Source: Nostoc sp. CMAA1605 (GTDB lineage Bacteria; Cyanobacteriota; Cyanobacteriia; Cyanobacteriales; Nostocaceae). From it: a stretch of 54,230 nt of DNA. Made by a program: the position numbers and the translations under genes. Below the pieces are notes generated by a model. The model saw nothing but the letters and a program-made list of their open reading frames with translations. It made no database searches and was not told where the DNA came from. Positions 35,978 to 43,773 of the stretch are shown here, piece by piece. The stretch lies in contig NZ_PJIZ01000067.1 in NCBI RefSeq assembly GCF_021596505.1, positions 1-54,230 on the forward strand, read 5' to 3'. How positions within the stretch are numbered: position 1 is the stretch's first letter; each line of letters begins with the position of its first letter.

Positions 35978-36595
35978 TCAACTTCTGGTATTTCTGCGCC
36001 TACGTTTGAGTACCCAAAAGACAAATCCTAAAACCAAACTTCCAAGTACAATTTTGGATACAGGGGCTAAATATTTATCCACTAGCTCATACTGACTACC
36101 CAAGGCGTATCCTGAGTATGTTAGCAAACCCACCCAAGCCGCACTACCTATAGTTGTATAAAATAGGAAAGGTAGCAACCGCATATTGCTCATACCAGCA
36201 GGTACGGAGATTAATGTGCGAACACCTGGAACTAGGCGACCAATTAAAACGGCTTTATTTCCCTGAGTATCAAACCACTGTTTAGCCTTGGTAATATCTT
36301 TGCCAGATACGGTAATCCACTTACCGTATTTATCGGCTAATTCTCTTAAACGCTTCTCACTTAAAAGTTTTCCTGGATAATACCAGATCAGCGCACCGAC
36401 CACAGAACCTAAAAGCCCAGCGACAAAAACACCCGCAATATTCAGCTTCGATCCTGGTAAATTGGCGGTATATCCTGCCAAGGGCATGATTAACTCTGAA
36501 GGAATGGGCGGAAATAAGTTTTCCACAAACATTAACAGTCCTATTCCCCAATAGCCCAAGGATTCAATAATATTTTTGATCCAATCCGATGACAT
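35978..36595 (-). CDS. DedA family integral membrane protein
   Basis: The 205-aa protein carries the DedA/SNARE-associated signatures: FVENLFPPIPSELIMPLAGY near the N-terminus (re-entrant loop with Pro and Glu), GALIWYYPGKLL, and RLVPGVRTLISVPAGMSNM in the second conserved block, with four to five membrane segments and a basic tail (KRRRRNTRS). DedA proteins include undecaprenyl-phosphate and phospholipid translocases. It is encoded on the same strand as the ParM-like gene, 222 bp downstream-to-start. Substrate is not determined. Confidence 0.9.
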   Translation of the reverse strand: MSSDWIKNIIESLGYWGIGLLMFVENLFPPIPSELIMPLAGYTANLPGSKLNIAGVFVAGLLGSVVGALIWYYPGKLLSEKRLRELADKYGKWITVSGKDITKAKQWFDTQGNKAVLIGRLVPGVRTLISVPAGMSNMRLLPFLFYTTIGSAAWVGLLTYSGYALGSQYELVDKYLAPVSKIVLGSLVLGFVFWVLKRRRRNTRS

Positions 36596-36915
36596 GAAAT
36601 TTAGTGATTATGACTTTGGACAGTTTTCGTTACCCAGTTTAACTTCATGTTGTCCGCCTTCCCAATTTTAAAGTTCAACTTATAGACTTCCAGAAAATAA
36701 ATCATTCAATGGGTCAGAGCAAACATGATCATTGTATTCTTCCTCCCCTGCTCCCCCTGCTCCCCCTGCTTCCCCTGCTTCCCCTGCTTCCCAAAGCGAT
36801 TGTATATTTTTTAGCTAGAAGTCTCTTATTGGTTTAGGGGTTCCAAAACGGAAAAAAGGTAAAAGTCAGCTTTTGACTGTTACCTTTTACCTTTGATCTT
36901 TTGCCTTTTATGTTT
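36596..36915. other. 320-bp intergenic region with a CCCCTGCT tandem tract
   Basis: CCCCTGCTC/CCCCTGCTT units repeat about six times at 36742-36793. Later, TACCTTTTACCTTTGAT-type pyrimidine units (36880-36912) run up to the stop of the oxidoreductase gene. GGTAAAAGTCAG (36856) is partly complementary to CTGTTACCTTTTACC (36877), so this may form a 3' hairpin. No gene is seen. Confidence 0.7.
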
Positions 36916-37998
36916 TTACACTGTGGGAGTCAATGATTGTACTCTGGGTTCAGATTGCCAATCTAATGGATTCCACACTCGGTCTTCTAAAGCCATCTGC
37001 TCAATTAAACTAGCTAATCTCAAAGCTTTCAGTGCTTGCTCTCCACCCACGGAAGGCTGATTGCCACCGTGGACACAGTTGACAAAATGCTCTAATTCTG
37101 CACTCAAAGGTTGAATATTAGTTGTATAAACTTTTTCAATTAAACCATCTTGTCTATATAACACTTGCTTATGATCGTTATGAGAATTAGCAGGTGTTTG
37201 ACGATGGATTAAAATTTCATTTTTGAGAAAATCTGCTTCAGTAAATGAGTTTTTACAGTGGGCGACGATGCGACGGATTTTGCGGTGTGTGACTTTACTG
37301 GCTGTCAGAGTTGCCACAATACCGTTAGCAAATCCCAAGGTAGCGGTTACATAGTCTAAATAACCAGAGTCTAAGGAACGAGTACCGCTAGCAGTTAATT
37401 TTGTTACTGGTGAGCCTGCTAGTTCTAACAATAAATCGATGTCGTGAATCATCAAATCCAGCACCACCGAAACATCGTTAGCTCTGTCAGAGTAGGGACT
37501 CATGCGGTGAGCTTCTAGTGCTAGAACTTCTTCTGTTTGCAGCACCTTGTGCAGTTCACGGAAAGCCGGATTAAATCGCTCAATATGACCGACTTGCAGA
37601 ATACATTGAGACTCAGCCGCCGCATTCACCAAGGATTCCGCCTCAGAAATACTAGCAGCAATGGGCTTTTCGATTAAAACGTGAATTCCTGCCAAAAGAC
37701 AGTTAATGCCCACAGCATAATGCAAGCGAGTGGGAACAGCTATGCACACCGCTTCTACATGGGGGAGCAGGTCACAGTAATCTTCAAAAAAACGCACCTT
37801 GTATTTACTGGCGGTTTCTAAGCCTCGTTCGACATTAATATCTGCCACGCCTACTAGTTCAACATCTTTCATGGAACTGAGTGTGCGGGTGTGATGTTGT
37901 CCCATGTTACCTACGCCGATTACACCTATACGAATCGGTCGTGGCTGGTTGCGCTGTGTATATGAATTTGCTTCTGCCACTGACATGCTATTTTGCAC
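36916..37998 (-). CDS. Gfo/Idh/MocA family oxidoreductase
   Basis: The N-terminal Rossmann domain reads RIGVIGVGNMGQHHTRTLSS and LVGVADINVERG; the EKP motif is HVLIEKPIAASISEAESLVN, with the following QVGHIERFNPAF typical of sugar dehydrogenases of this family. The C-terminal half has MIHDIDLLLELAG. It is NAD(P)-dependent; the substrate is probably a sugar or inositol derivative, not determinable here. The open frame extends to TTG 38022; I prefer GTG 37998, which has GAGGAG nine bases upstream, and ATG 37986 is also possible. Confidence 0.9.
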   Translation of the reverse strand: MQNSMSVAEANSYTQRNQPRPIRIGVIGVGNMGQHHTRTLSSMKDVELVGVADINVERGLETASKYKVRFFEDYCDLLPHVEAVCIAVPTRLHYAVGINCLLAGIHVLIEKPIAASISEAESLVNAAAESQCILQVGHIERFNPAFRELHKVLQTEEVLALEAHRMSPYSDRANDVSVVLDLMIHDIDLLLELAGSPVTKLTASGTRSLDSGYLDYVTATLGFANGIVATLTASKVTHRKIRRIVAHCKNSFTEADFLKNEILIHRQTPANSHNDHKQVLYRQDGLIEKVYTTNIQPLSAELEHFVNCVHGGNQPSVGGEQALKALRLASLIEQMALEDRVWNPLDWQSEPRVQSLTPTV

Positions 37999-38022
37999 TA
38001 TTGTTCTCTCCTCAACCACCAA

Positions 38023-38647
38023 ATTTAGAGACGCTATGGCCGTTGGCGTTTATACTTGACAGCCAATTATGTTCCGTCTAAAACCATCCAGATGGTAACA
38101 TAGAGGCCTTGTTTATGAAGAATTTCAAAGTTTACGATCAGTTCCCGTAATTTGGCTGTCTTTTGTATAGACGTTACTTAACTGCTCGGTTGTTTCTGCT
38201 CTACACAAACTAAAATTCACCTTTCTATGACCTAGAAAAATCTAGTGGTTTTATGTGGAAATGTTTAAAAGATAATATGACAATAAATTATCTGAGTTAA
38301 AGATTAGCGATCCCATTGTGAGGAAAATTACAGATTGATTGATAACAATATCATACTGGAACGCTTACATAAAAAAAGATTTTTCTAAGATTGTGACTAT
38401 GGTCATACTTAAATTATTCTTGCCTGATTATTGGCATCCTTAAATAGATTTGACCAATGATTTTTACGGATGCTCATCCAAAATACGATACTTTAAAGAA
38501 ACATCGGTATATGGAAATGTGGGAGTGTCAGGGTATGGGGGAAGAAAAAGTGTTTCTTTGATTGTGAGTGGGTCTTTGGTAGGTGATACATCTACTTGCT
38601 AAGAGCGATGTGGATTTGGTGATTTACAAGGAAAATTTGCGACGAAA
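38023..38647. other. 625-bp intergenic region, nothing identified
   Basis: Lies between the divergent oxidoreductase and queC genes. It is AT-rich and free of tandem repeats, which is unusual for this window. I find no preQ1-type riboswitch consensus in front of queC and no convincing promoter pair. Confidence 0.5.
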
Positions 38648-39322
38648 ATGAAAGCTGTAATTTTGTTGTCTGGGGGATTAGATTCTTCTACAATTCTTTA
38701 CCACGCAAAGGCTGATGGCTGTGAGTGTTACTCGATGTCCTTTGATTATCAACAGCGACATCGGCGCGAGTTAAATTCAGCGTTACGTGTGGCGCAAAAT
38801 GCCGGAGTTGCACAACATCAGGTAGTGAACTTTGATTTAAGACAGTGGGGTGGTTCAGCCTTAACTGATGATGCGATCGCTCTACCTCAAGCCCGTTCTT
38901 TGAGTGAAATGTCAGAAAATATTCCTGTCACCTACGTACCTGCACGGAATACAATTTTTTTAAGTTTTGCCCTAGCCTATGCAGAAGCGATCGCCGCCCA
39001 GCGAGTTTATATCGGAGTCAATGCCCTAGATTACTCAGGATATCCTGACTGTCGCCCTGATTATATCCAAGCGATGCAAGAAGTTTTTCGACTGGGAACT
39101 AAACAAGGGCGGGAAGGAGAACCGATTAAAATTATTGCTCCCCTGCTAGAACTGAAAAAAACCGAAATCATCCAACTTGGGAACACATTAGGAGTACCCT
39201 GGGAATTAACTTGGTCATGTTACGCCGGTGCTGATGTCGCCTGCGGTGTTTGTGATTCTTGTCGCTTGAGATTAGCTGCTTTCGCTGAATTAGGGCTAGA
39301 AGACCCACTACCCTATGCTTAA
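38648..39322 (+). CDS. queC: 7-cyano-7-deazaguanine synthase
   Basis: The PP-loop SGGLDSS (residues 8-14) starts the protein, followed by YSMSFDYQQRH, TYVPARNTIFLSFALAYAEA, DYSGYPDCRPDYI and the four-cysteine zinc site CYAGADVACGVCDSC near the C-terminus, all hallmarks of QueC. It converts CDG to preQ0 with ATP and ammonia in the queuosine pathway. The 224-aa length is normal. No other queuosine gene is adjacent. Confidence 0.96.
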   Translation: MKAVILLSGGLDSSTILYHAKADGCECYSMSFDYQQRHRRELNSALRVAQNAGVAQHQVVNFDLRQWGGSALTDDAIALPQARSLSEMSENIPVTYVPARNTIFLSFALAYAEAIAAQRVYIGVNALDYSGYPDCRPDYIQAMQEVFRLGTKQGREGEPIKIIAPLLELKKTEIIQLGNTLGVPWELTWSCYAGADVACGVCDSCRLRLAAFAELGLEDPLPYA

Positions 39323-39344
39323 AAAAGGAAAAAGTAAAAAAGTA

Positions 39345-39395
39345 AAAGATTCTCTTATTTATACCTTTTGCCTTTTGCCTTTTGCCTTCTTAAGC
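39345..39395. repeat. CCTTTTG tandem array
   Basis: Four CCTTTTG/CCTTCTT units follow queC, preceded by a purine-rich AAAAAAGG/AAAAAGT stretch that could pair with them. Confidence 0.75.
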
Positions 39396-39511
39396 TAATC
39401 GTCATTTAAATTGCATCATTTTCATACTGACAAAAGCTGTAAACCCTCTCCCCTGCTCCCTGCCCCCTGCCCCTCTGCGGCCTCAATGTGCTTTCTTATA
39501 TGCTTAACAGC

Positions 39512-40864
39512 TTACTCCCCCAAACGTCGCAGTTGAATCTGATGCAGGCGTGGCCCTTCTACGGAAACAATTGTGAATTCTAGATTTTCATAGCGGCAAA
39601 TTTCACCGATGCTGGGCATTTTCTGCAATTGGTAAAGTAAAAATCCAGCTAGGGTCTGATATTCTTTGGCGAGAGGTAAGTTGAGGTGTAAAACTTCGTT
39701 GAGGTCTTCTAAGTTCACCTGGGCTTGAACTAAAAATGTTTGGGGGTCAATCATCTCAAACAGTAAGTCGTTACTGTTAGGAGATGCACCCACATCACCA
39801 ATAATTTCCGCAATTACATCTTGAATAGTCAAAAGTCCGACTGTGCCGCCAAATTCATCTACAACTATGACCATAGCTGGCTTTTCTGCCTGCATCATGG
39901 GCAAGAGTTCGCTAAGTGGGGTAATTTCTGGTACAAACCGAATGGGACGCATCCAGGCTTGAATATGGCTGTCTAAAGTGAGTTGTCCGGTGGCGAGGGG
40001 TTTGGCTAAATCTCGAAAGTAAACAATTCCTCGCATATCGTCTAGGGATTCCCCAAGAATGGGATAGCGGGAATGTCCGGTAGAAATCATCTCTTGCAGC
40101 AGGTTCTCAAAAGTAGCGTCTTTAGATAAGGCGACGATGCTAGTACGGGGAGTCATAACATCTTGGGCTGTGACATCACCAAATTCAAACACATTATTGA
40201 GTAGCTCTCTTTCAGTGGTTTCTAAGCCAGTAGATTCTCGTTCTGTGGAGATAATTAACTGTAATTCTTCAGGTGTGACGGGGGGTCGCCAACCTTGTCC
40301 TGTATAGTTGATGCCAAATAGCCGTAACAAATAACTAGTAGATTGATTGAGAATCCAAAGAAAGGGACTGAAAAAACGGATAATCGCTTTGACTAAAGGC
40401 CCTAAAAATCGCGCCAACTGCTCAGAGTGCAGCATTGCTACTGATTTAGGACACAATTCTCCTAAGACTATTTGCAGATAGGCAATTAAGAAAAAAGCAA
40501 TAGGAATTGCTAGGGAATGGGCGATCGCATGGCTAATTTTGGCGGTTAAGGGCAAATTTTGCAGCCATGAACCAATAACCACCACAATTGAACTTTCTCC
40601 AATCCACCCCAAAGCCAGGCTAGAAAGGGTAATTCCCAACTGAGTTGTTGATAGGAGTCGGTTAATATTACGCTGTAGTGCTTCGACTGCGATCGCCGGA
40701 ATATCACCAGACTCTACTAACTGATGAATTCGCGATCGACGCACAGTCACCATAGAAAATTCTGCCGTGACAAAAAAGGCGTTAATTACTATCAGTAGTA
40801 ATACTGACAATAACCGCAATCCCACATCAGTCAAGCTCAAATTAGGAAATTCATTCACCGTCAC
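39512..40864 (-). CDS. CNNM/HlyC-CorC-type membrane protein (DUF21-CBS-CBS-CorC_HlyC)
   Basis: Residues about 10-190 contain four hydrophobic segments of a DUF21 domain (LLLIVINAFFVTAEFSMVTV at the start). A tandem CBS pair occupies about 205-330 (TAQDVMTPRTSIVALSKDA and the later MVIVVDEFGGTVGLLTIQDV), followed by a CorC/HlyC domain (about 360-445). Members are implicated in Mg2+ or cobalt efflux and are often misnamed hemolysins. The start is GTG (40864). It is predicted to be in the plasma membrane with CBS domains in the cytoplasm. Confidence 0.92.
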   Translation of the reverse strand: MTVNEFPNLSLTDVGLRLLSVLLLIVINAFFVTAEFSMVTVRRSRIHQLVESGDIPAIAVEALQRNINRLLSTTQLGITLSSLALGWIGESSIVVVIGSWLQNLPLTAKISHAIAHSLAIPIAFFLIAYLQIVLGELCPKSVAMLHSEQLARFLGPLVKAIIRFFSPFLWILNQSTSYLLRLFGINYTGQGWRPPVTPEELQLIISTERESTGLETTERELLNNVFEFGDVTAQDVMTPRTSIVALSKDATFENLLQEMISTGHSRYPILGESLDDMRGIVYFRDLAKPLATGQLTLDSHIQAWMRPIRFVPEITPLSELLPMMQAEKPAMVIVVDEFGGTVGLLTIQDVIAEIIGDVGASPNSNDLLFEMIDPQTFLVQAQVNLEDLNEVLHLNLPLAKEYQTLAGFLLYQLQKMPSIGEICRYENLEFTIVSVEGPRLHQIQLRRLGE

Positions 40865-40879
40865 AGCTCATACGCTTAC

Positions 40880-40985
40880 TAAATAGGGAATGGGGAATAG
40901 GGAATGGGGAATAGGGCATTGGGCATAGGAAATTTCCCCCTGCCCCCTGCCCCCTGCCCTCTACTTTCTGCCCCCTGCTCCTCTG
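40880..40985. repeat. GGGGAAT/AGGGAAT and CCCCCTG tandem arrays
   Basis: Five GGGAATGGGGAATA units (40883-40920) upstream of the CNNM gene, then several CCCCCTGC units (about 40936-40980) up to the stop of the next gene on this strand. Confidence 0.85.
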
Positions 40986-40994
40986 CCTCTTCAT

Positions 40995-41702
40995 CTAGTC
41001 CTTTTTATCGACTGGAATATTTGCTACCTCTAACTTTAATTTCTGATCAGGATAGTCTGTGAGGGATAGAGATACTTTCTTCACATCATCCAGTAAAGCT
41101 GTTGGGATACTGATAGTACCCGAAAATGATGAGCCATTAGCGGGTAATTCTGGGGGTAATCCCTCTGTACTAGCACTGAGGGTTCTGCCTTTATCGTCAG
41201 TGACATCTAGGAAACTATACAAAAAACGCACAGAATCTGCACCTTGATTTTGCATTTTCACTTTCAGGAGTAAATCACCGCCGGAATAGCGTGCAGATTG
41301 CACCGCAAAGGTTACACCTTCACTTTCAGATGTTTTGGGAAAGCCTGGTTGTGGTTTTTCTTCGACTACTTTCTGGGTTTTTTCCTTTTGTTGCTGCTTA
41401 TTTTCGTCAATGTCTTCGTCGTCTTCTGCTAACTTATCTGATTGAGCAGCCTTAGCTTTCCCCTCAATTCGTGCTTTGACGGTTTTGAGAATGTCTTCCT
41501 CTTTTAAAAGGGTCACTTCTCCTGATTGGGAGCTATTGGACTTAGCACTGGCAAATTTGCTAGTGGGACGACCATCTGGCGTGGTGACACCTTTGAGAGC
41601 CGAACTGCCCAAGTTAAATCCTAAAAAGGCACTGACAGAACCCGACCCCAACATCAGGATTAACAAAATTAGAGTAAGAATTACAGTAGAATTTATTTTC
41701 AT
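40995..41702 (-). CDS. Membrane-anchored DUF4352-like protein
   Basis: An N-terminal hydrophobic helix (STVILTLILLILMLGSGSVS) acts as signal anchor. A low-complexity Lys/Glu/Gln-rich segment follows (about 70-125, with DEDIDENKQQQKEKTQK), then a C-terminal beta-rich domain (about 135-232: GVTFAVQSARYSGGDLLLKV, then VRFLYSFLDVTDDKGRTLSA) resembling DUF4352/immunoglobulin-like domains. It is probably exposed outside the cytoplasmic membrane. The function is not known. Confidence 0.75.
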   Translation of the reverse strand: MKINSTVILTLILLILMLGSGSVSAFLGFNLGSSALKGVTTPDGRPTSKFASAKSNSSQSGEVTLLKEEDILKTVKARIEGKAKAAQSDKLAEDDEDIDENKQQQKEKTQKVVEEKPQPGFPKTSESEGVTFAVQSARYSGGDLLLKVKMQNQGADSVRFLYSFLDVTDDKGRTLSASTEGLPPELPANGSSFSGTISIPTALLDDVKKVSLSLTDYPDQKLKLEVANIPVDKKD

Positions 41703-41906
41703 TGCTAATCAGCTACTATCAAAATCATGCTGGTCTATATTAGCTGGAGTATATTAAGAGTGTTAAACCTATATGCCGAAAACTTTAAGATAACTTAAAT
41801 AATCATAGTTCGCTCTGTGGCACAAATAAATTGTGTAATATAAAAGTCAACAAGTATGTTGAGGATTGTACAGATCACCCAAACATAGGATACAATCTAA
41901 TTCTAA

Positions 41907-41979
41907 CCAGGGTTGGCCGAGCGGTTGAGGCAGCGAACTCATAATTCGCCCAAGGCAGGTTCAACTCCTGCACCCTGGA
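41907..41979 (+). tRNA. tRNA with CAT anticodon, probably tRNA-Ile2 (lysidine type)
   Basis: A complete cloverleaf is visible: acceptor CCAGGGT (41907-41913) with ACCCTGG (41972-41978) and discriminator A; D-arm GCC/GGC; anticodon arm GCGAA-CTCATAA-TTCGC (41933-41949) with CAT at 41940-41942; T-arm GCAGG-TTCAACT-CCTGC (41955-41971). CCA is not encoded. The AACTCATAATT loop context matches plastid trnI-CAU rather than elongator or initiator Met, so I favour Ile2, in which C34 is changed to lysidine by TilS. Possible promoter: TTGTAC and TACAAT (41891-41896), 19 bp apart. Confidence 0.95.
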
Positions 41980-42013
41980 TTCTAATGAGTGCTGAGTTGT
42001 AGGTATTAAGTTG

Positions 42014-42105
42014 TGTTAGCCGTAGCGTGGCGTTTAGCCGGTGCTGTTAGCGGTAGTGCAGCGTTTAACACTCAGCACTCAGCACTCAGCACTCAGCACT
42101 CCTCT
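42014..42105. repeat. Two tandem small dispersed repeats followed by CAGCACT heptamers
   Basis: CGTAGCGTGGCGTTTAGCCG (42021-42040) and a second degenerate unit GCTGTTAGCGGTAGTGCAGC (42043-42062) are inverted relatives of the inserts at 1891 and 4807. Five ACTCAGC units follow to 42102. GAGTGCTGAGTTG precedes the pair, so the inserts again split a heptamer array. Confidence 0.8.
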
Positions 42106-42106
42106 T

Positions 42107-42538
42107 TTATCGAGATAGGGAAGTATCGAAACGGAATTCTGTTCCGGTTCTGAACTTGTTGGCATTCAAGCGAGGGGACATCAGTATTGATGTATTGTAA
42201 GGATTTGGTAAATCAGGTGTCCGCAGATAAGGGTCATTCATAGCCTGTTGTGTGAGGACATCGTGATAAAGGGTGTTGACCAACTCTGCATCACTAGTGA
42301 TTTCATTATCTGCAAAAGAGTCACGAGGACTAGAACCAATACCTAATAATGAGTCTAACTGACGCTTGGGAGTGTTATTTTGATAAAAGTTGCGATCATG
42401 GCGGAAATAAGCACGCTCAAACGTATCACTCGTACTTTCATAATTGGGTACTTCTTCAGCATGAGCGATCGCAGGCATAACAATACCAGTAGCTAAAATC
42501 ACTAATAATCCACTAATGGACTTAAATTTGATACCCAT
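42107..42538 (-). CDS. Small secreted protein, hypothetical
   Basis: The 143-aa protein has a signal peptide (MGIKFKSISGLLVILATGIV, cleavage likely after AHA at residue 27). The mature part is hydrophilic, rich in Asn, Asp and Arg, with DTFERAYFRHDRNFYQNN and SSPRDSFADNEITSDAE, and no cysteines. I do not recognise the family. It is divergent from pyrE across 101 bp that contain two dyad symmetries. Confidence 0.65.
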   Translation of the reverse strand: MGIKFKSISGLLVILATGIVMPAIAHAEEVPNYESTSDTFERAYFRHDRNFYQNNTPKRQLDSLLGIGSSPRDSFADNEITSDAELVNTLYHDVLTQQAMNDPYLRTPDLPNPYNTSILMSPRLNANKFRTGTEFRFDTSLSR

Positions 42539-42565
42539 CTTGGTTGCTCCTCAATTTTTGGGCAA

Positions 42566-42604
42566 AACTTAACTTATGCTTAAGTTCAGAACTCTCATGA
42601 GTTC
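42566..42604. promoter_or_regulatory. Two dyads in the divergent pyrE promoter region
   Basis: AACTTAA (42566-42572) with TTAAGTT (42580-42586), and GAACTC (42589-42594) with GAGTTC (42599-42604). They lie between the start codons of the secreted protein (42538) and pyrE (42640), where an operator or leader hairpin would be expected. No regulator is recognised. Confidence 0.35.
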
Positions 42605-42639
42605 ACCCTTTGGTGTAGCATAACTTTCACTGTTTTGTA

Positions 42640-43260
42640 ATGACGTATTCTACTGAAACCCTTACTGAATCGGATATGTGGGCGGCTAGTGCTGATATTG
42701 CCACTCTACGTCAAAATCTACTGGATTTATTTTGCCAACTTGCCTATCAAGAGGGTGATTTCGTCCTCTCTTCAGGACAACCCAGTTCTTACTACATTAA
42801 TGGTAAACAGGTAACACTCCATCCCCAAGGTGCTTTAGCTATTGGGCGTATTCTCTTATCTTTGCTACCTTCAGATACTCAAGCTGTAGCAGGTTTAACA
42901 CTGGGAGCTGATCCCATTGTGACAGCCGTGAGTGTAGTTTCCGCCTATGAAAATCAACCAATTCCCGCTTTGATTATTCGTAAAGAAGCTAAAGGTCACG
43001 GAACCAAAGCATATATTGAAGGGCCAAATTTAGTTGAAGGTGCAAAAGTGGTGGTGTTAGAAGATGTCGTCACCACTGGACAATCAGCAATGAAGGCTGT
43101 TGACCGACTGAGGGCTGCTGGCTATGTAGTCAATGAGGTAATTTCATTAGTAGACAGACAACAAGGAGGCGCAGAATTTTACCAGTCCTTGGGTTTACGG
43201 TTTGAGGCAGTTTATACCATTCAGGACATTCAAGAACGGTATCGGGAATTAGCTAGTTAA
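42640..43260 (+). CDS. pyrE: Orotate phosphoribosyltransferase
   Basis: After an N-terminal extension of about 20 residues the protein shows LLDLFCQLAYQEGDFVLSSG, then YYINGKQVTLHPQGALAIG, the catalytic-loop segment RKEAKGHGTKAYIEG, and the PRPP loop VVVLEDVVTTGQSAMKAV. It converts orotate and PRPP to OMP in pyrimidine synthesis. The 206-aa length is normal; the extension (TYSTETLTESDMWAASA) is typical of cyanobacterial homologues. Confidence 0.96.
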   Translation: MTYSTETLTESDMWAASADIATLRQNLLDLFCQLAYQEGDFVLSSGQPSSYYINGKQVTLHPQGALAIGRILLSLLPSDTQAVAGLTLGADPIVTAVSVVSAYENQPIPALIIRKEAKGHGTKAYIEGPNLVEGAKVVVLEDVVTTGQSAMKAVDRLRAAGYVVNEVISLVDRQQGGAEFYQSLGLRFEAVYTIQDIQERYRELAS

Positions 43261-43296
43261 TTGGGAAATTTAGGGTCGCCTAGCGACTCTCCCAAG
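43261..43296. other. Nested hairpin directly after pyrE
   Basis: TTGGGA (43261-43266) pairs with TCCCAA near 43290, enclosing GTCGC-CTA-GCGAC (about 43275-43287). It starts at the base after the pyrE stop. No T-run follows, so it could be a factor-dependent end, a stabiliser or a small palindromic repeat. Confidence 0.45.
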
Positions 43297-43371
43297 ATAA
43301 AGCTGCGAATACAGTTGTAAATTGAGGAATATTTTTGAAATTTAAAAATTAGCGTGGAGTTTGCAATTATT

Positions 43372-43686
43372 ATGTCAATTGAGAGTCCTATAGCAGAAGC
43401 CGCTAAAAATCTGGAAAATATTTGTAGTAATGTTATTGAAAATAGTGAAGTAGTAAAAATTAGCAGACCGGATGGTAATAATGTTGTTCTAATTGCTGAA
43501 ACTGAATTACAAAGCTTACTGGAAACACTTTATTTACTGCGCTTTCCTGCTAATTCGGCGCGTCTATTCACAGCTTTACAACGAGCAAAATTAAAAACTG
43601 TCATGCCTCAATCTGTTAGTGAATTGTATGCAAGATTTGAGCTAAATGAAGATGAAAATAGTAGCAATATTGACATGGCTAGTTAG
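43372..43686 (+). CDS. Phd/YefM-like antitoxin-type protein without adjacent toxin
   Basis: I start it at ATG 43372 (MSIESPIAEAAKNLENICSN); the open frame extends six codons further to GTG 43354. The pattern KNLENICSNVIENSEVVKIS, then NNVVLIAETELQSLLETLYL resembles Phd/YefM antitoxins (Axxxxxx...PVxITR...VVLISxxExxxLxET.YLL). The C-terminal third (RAKLKTVMPQSVSELYARF) differs from common toxin-binding tails. There is no RelE/Doc/YoeB-like gene on either side: pyrE precedes it and a terminator follows. Confidence 0.7.
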   Translation: MSIESPIAEAAKNLENICSNVIENSEVVKISRPDGNNVVLIAETELQSLLETLYLLRFPANSARLFTALQRAKLKTVMPQSVSELYARFELNEDENSSNIDMAS

Positions 43687-43726
43687 ATTTTATTTTTCGA
43701 TTCAATATTATAAATATTCTTCATAG

Positions 43727-43754
43727 AAAAGCCTGCGATCGCAGGCTTTTTTTT
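43727..43754. terminator. Bidirectional terminator with a HIP1 tip
   Basis: AAAAGCCTGC pairs with GCAGGCTTTT (43727-43750) and the centre is the GCGATCGC palindrome. A T-tract follows to 43754, with A-rich sequence on the other side. It lies between the Phd-like gene (plus) and thiC (minus) and can serve both. Confidence 0.85.
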
Positions 43755-43773
43755 ATCCATCACATCAGATTAA

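Noticed and set aside
38460..38647. preQ1 riboswitch in front of queC
   Set aside because: No preQ1-I or preQ1-II core sequence found. Only AT-rich sequence and G-rich runs are present.
39512..40864. Hemolysin
   Set aside because: The HlyC/CorC domain name is historical; the DUF21-CBS layout indicates an ion-transport related membrane protein.
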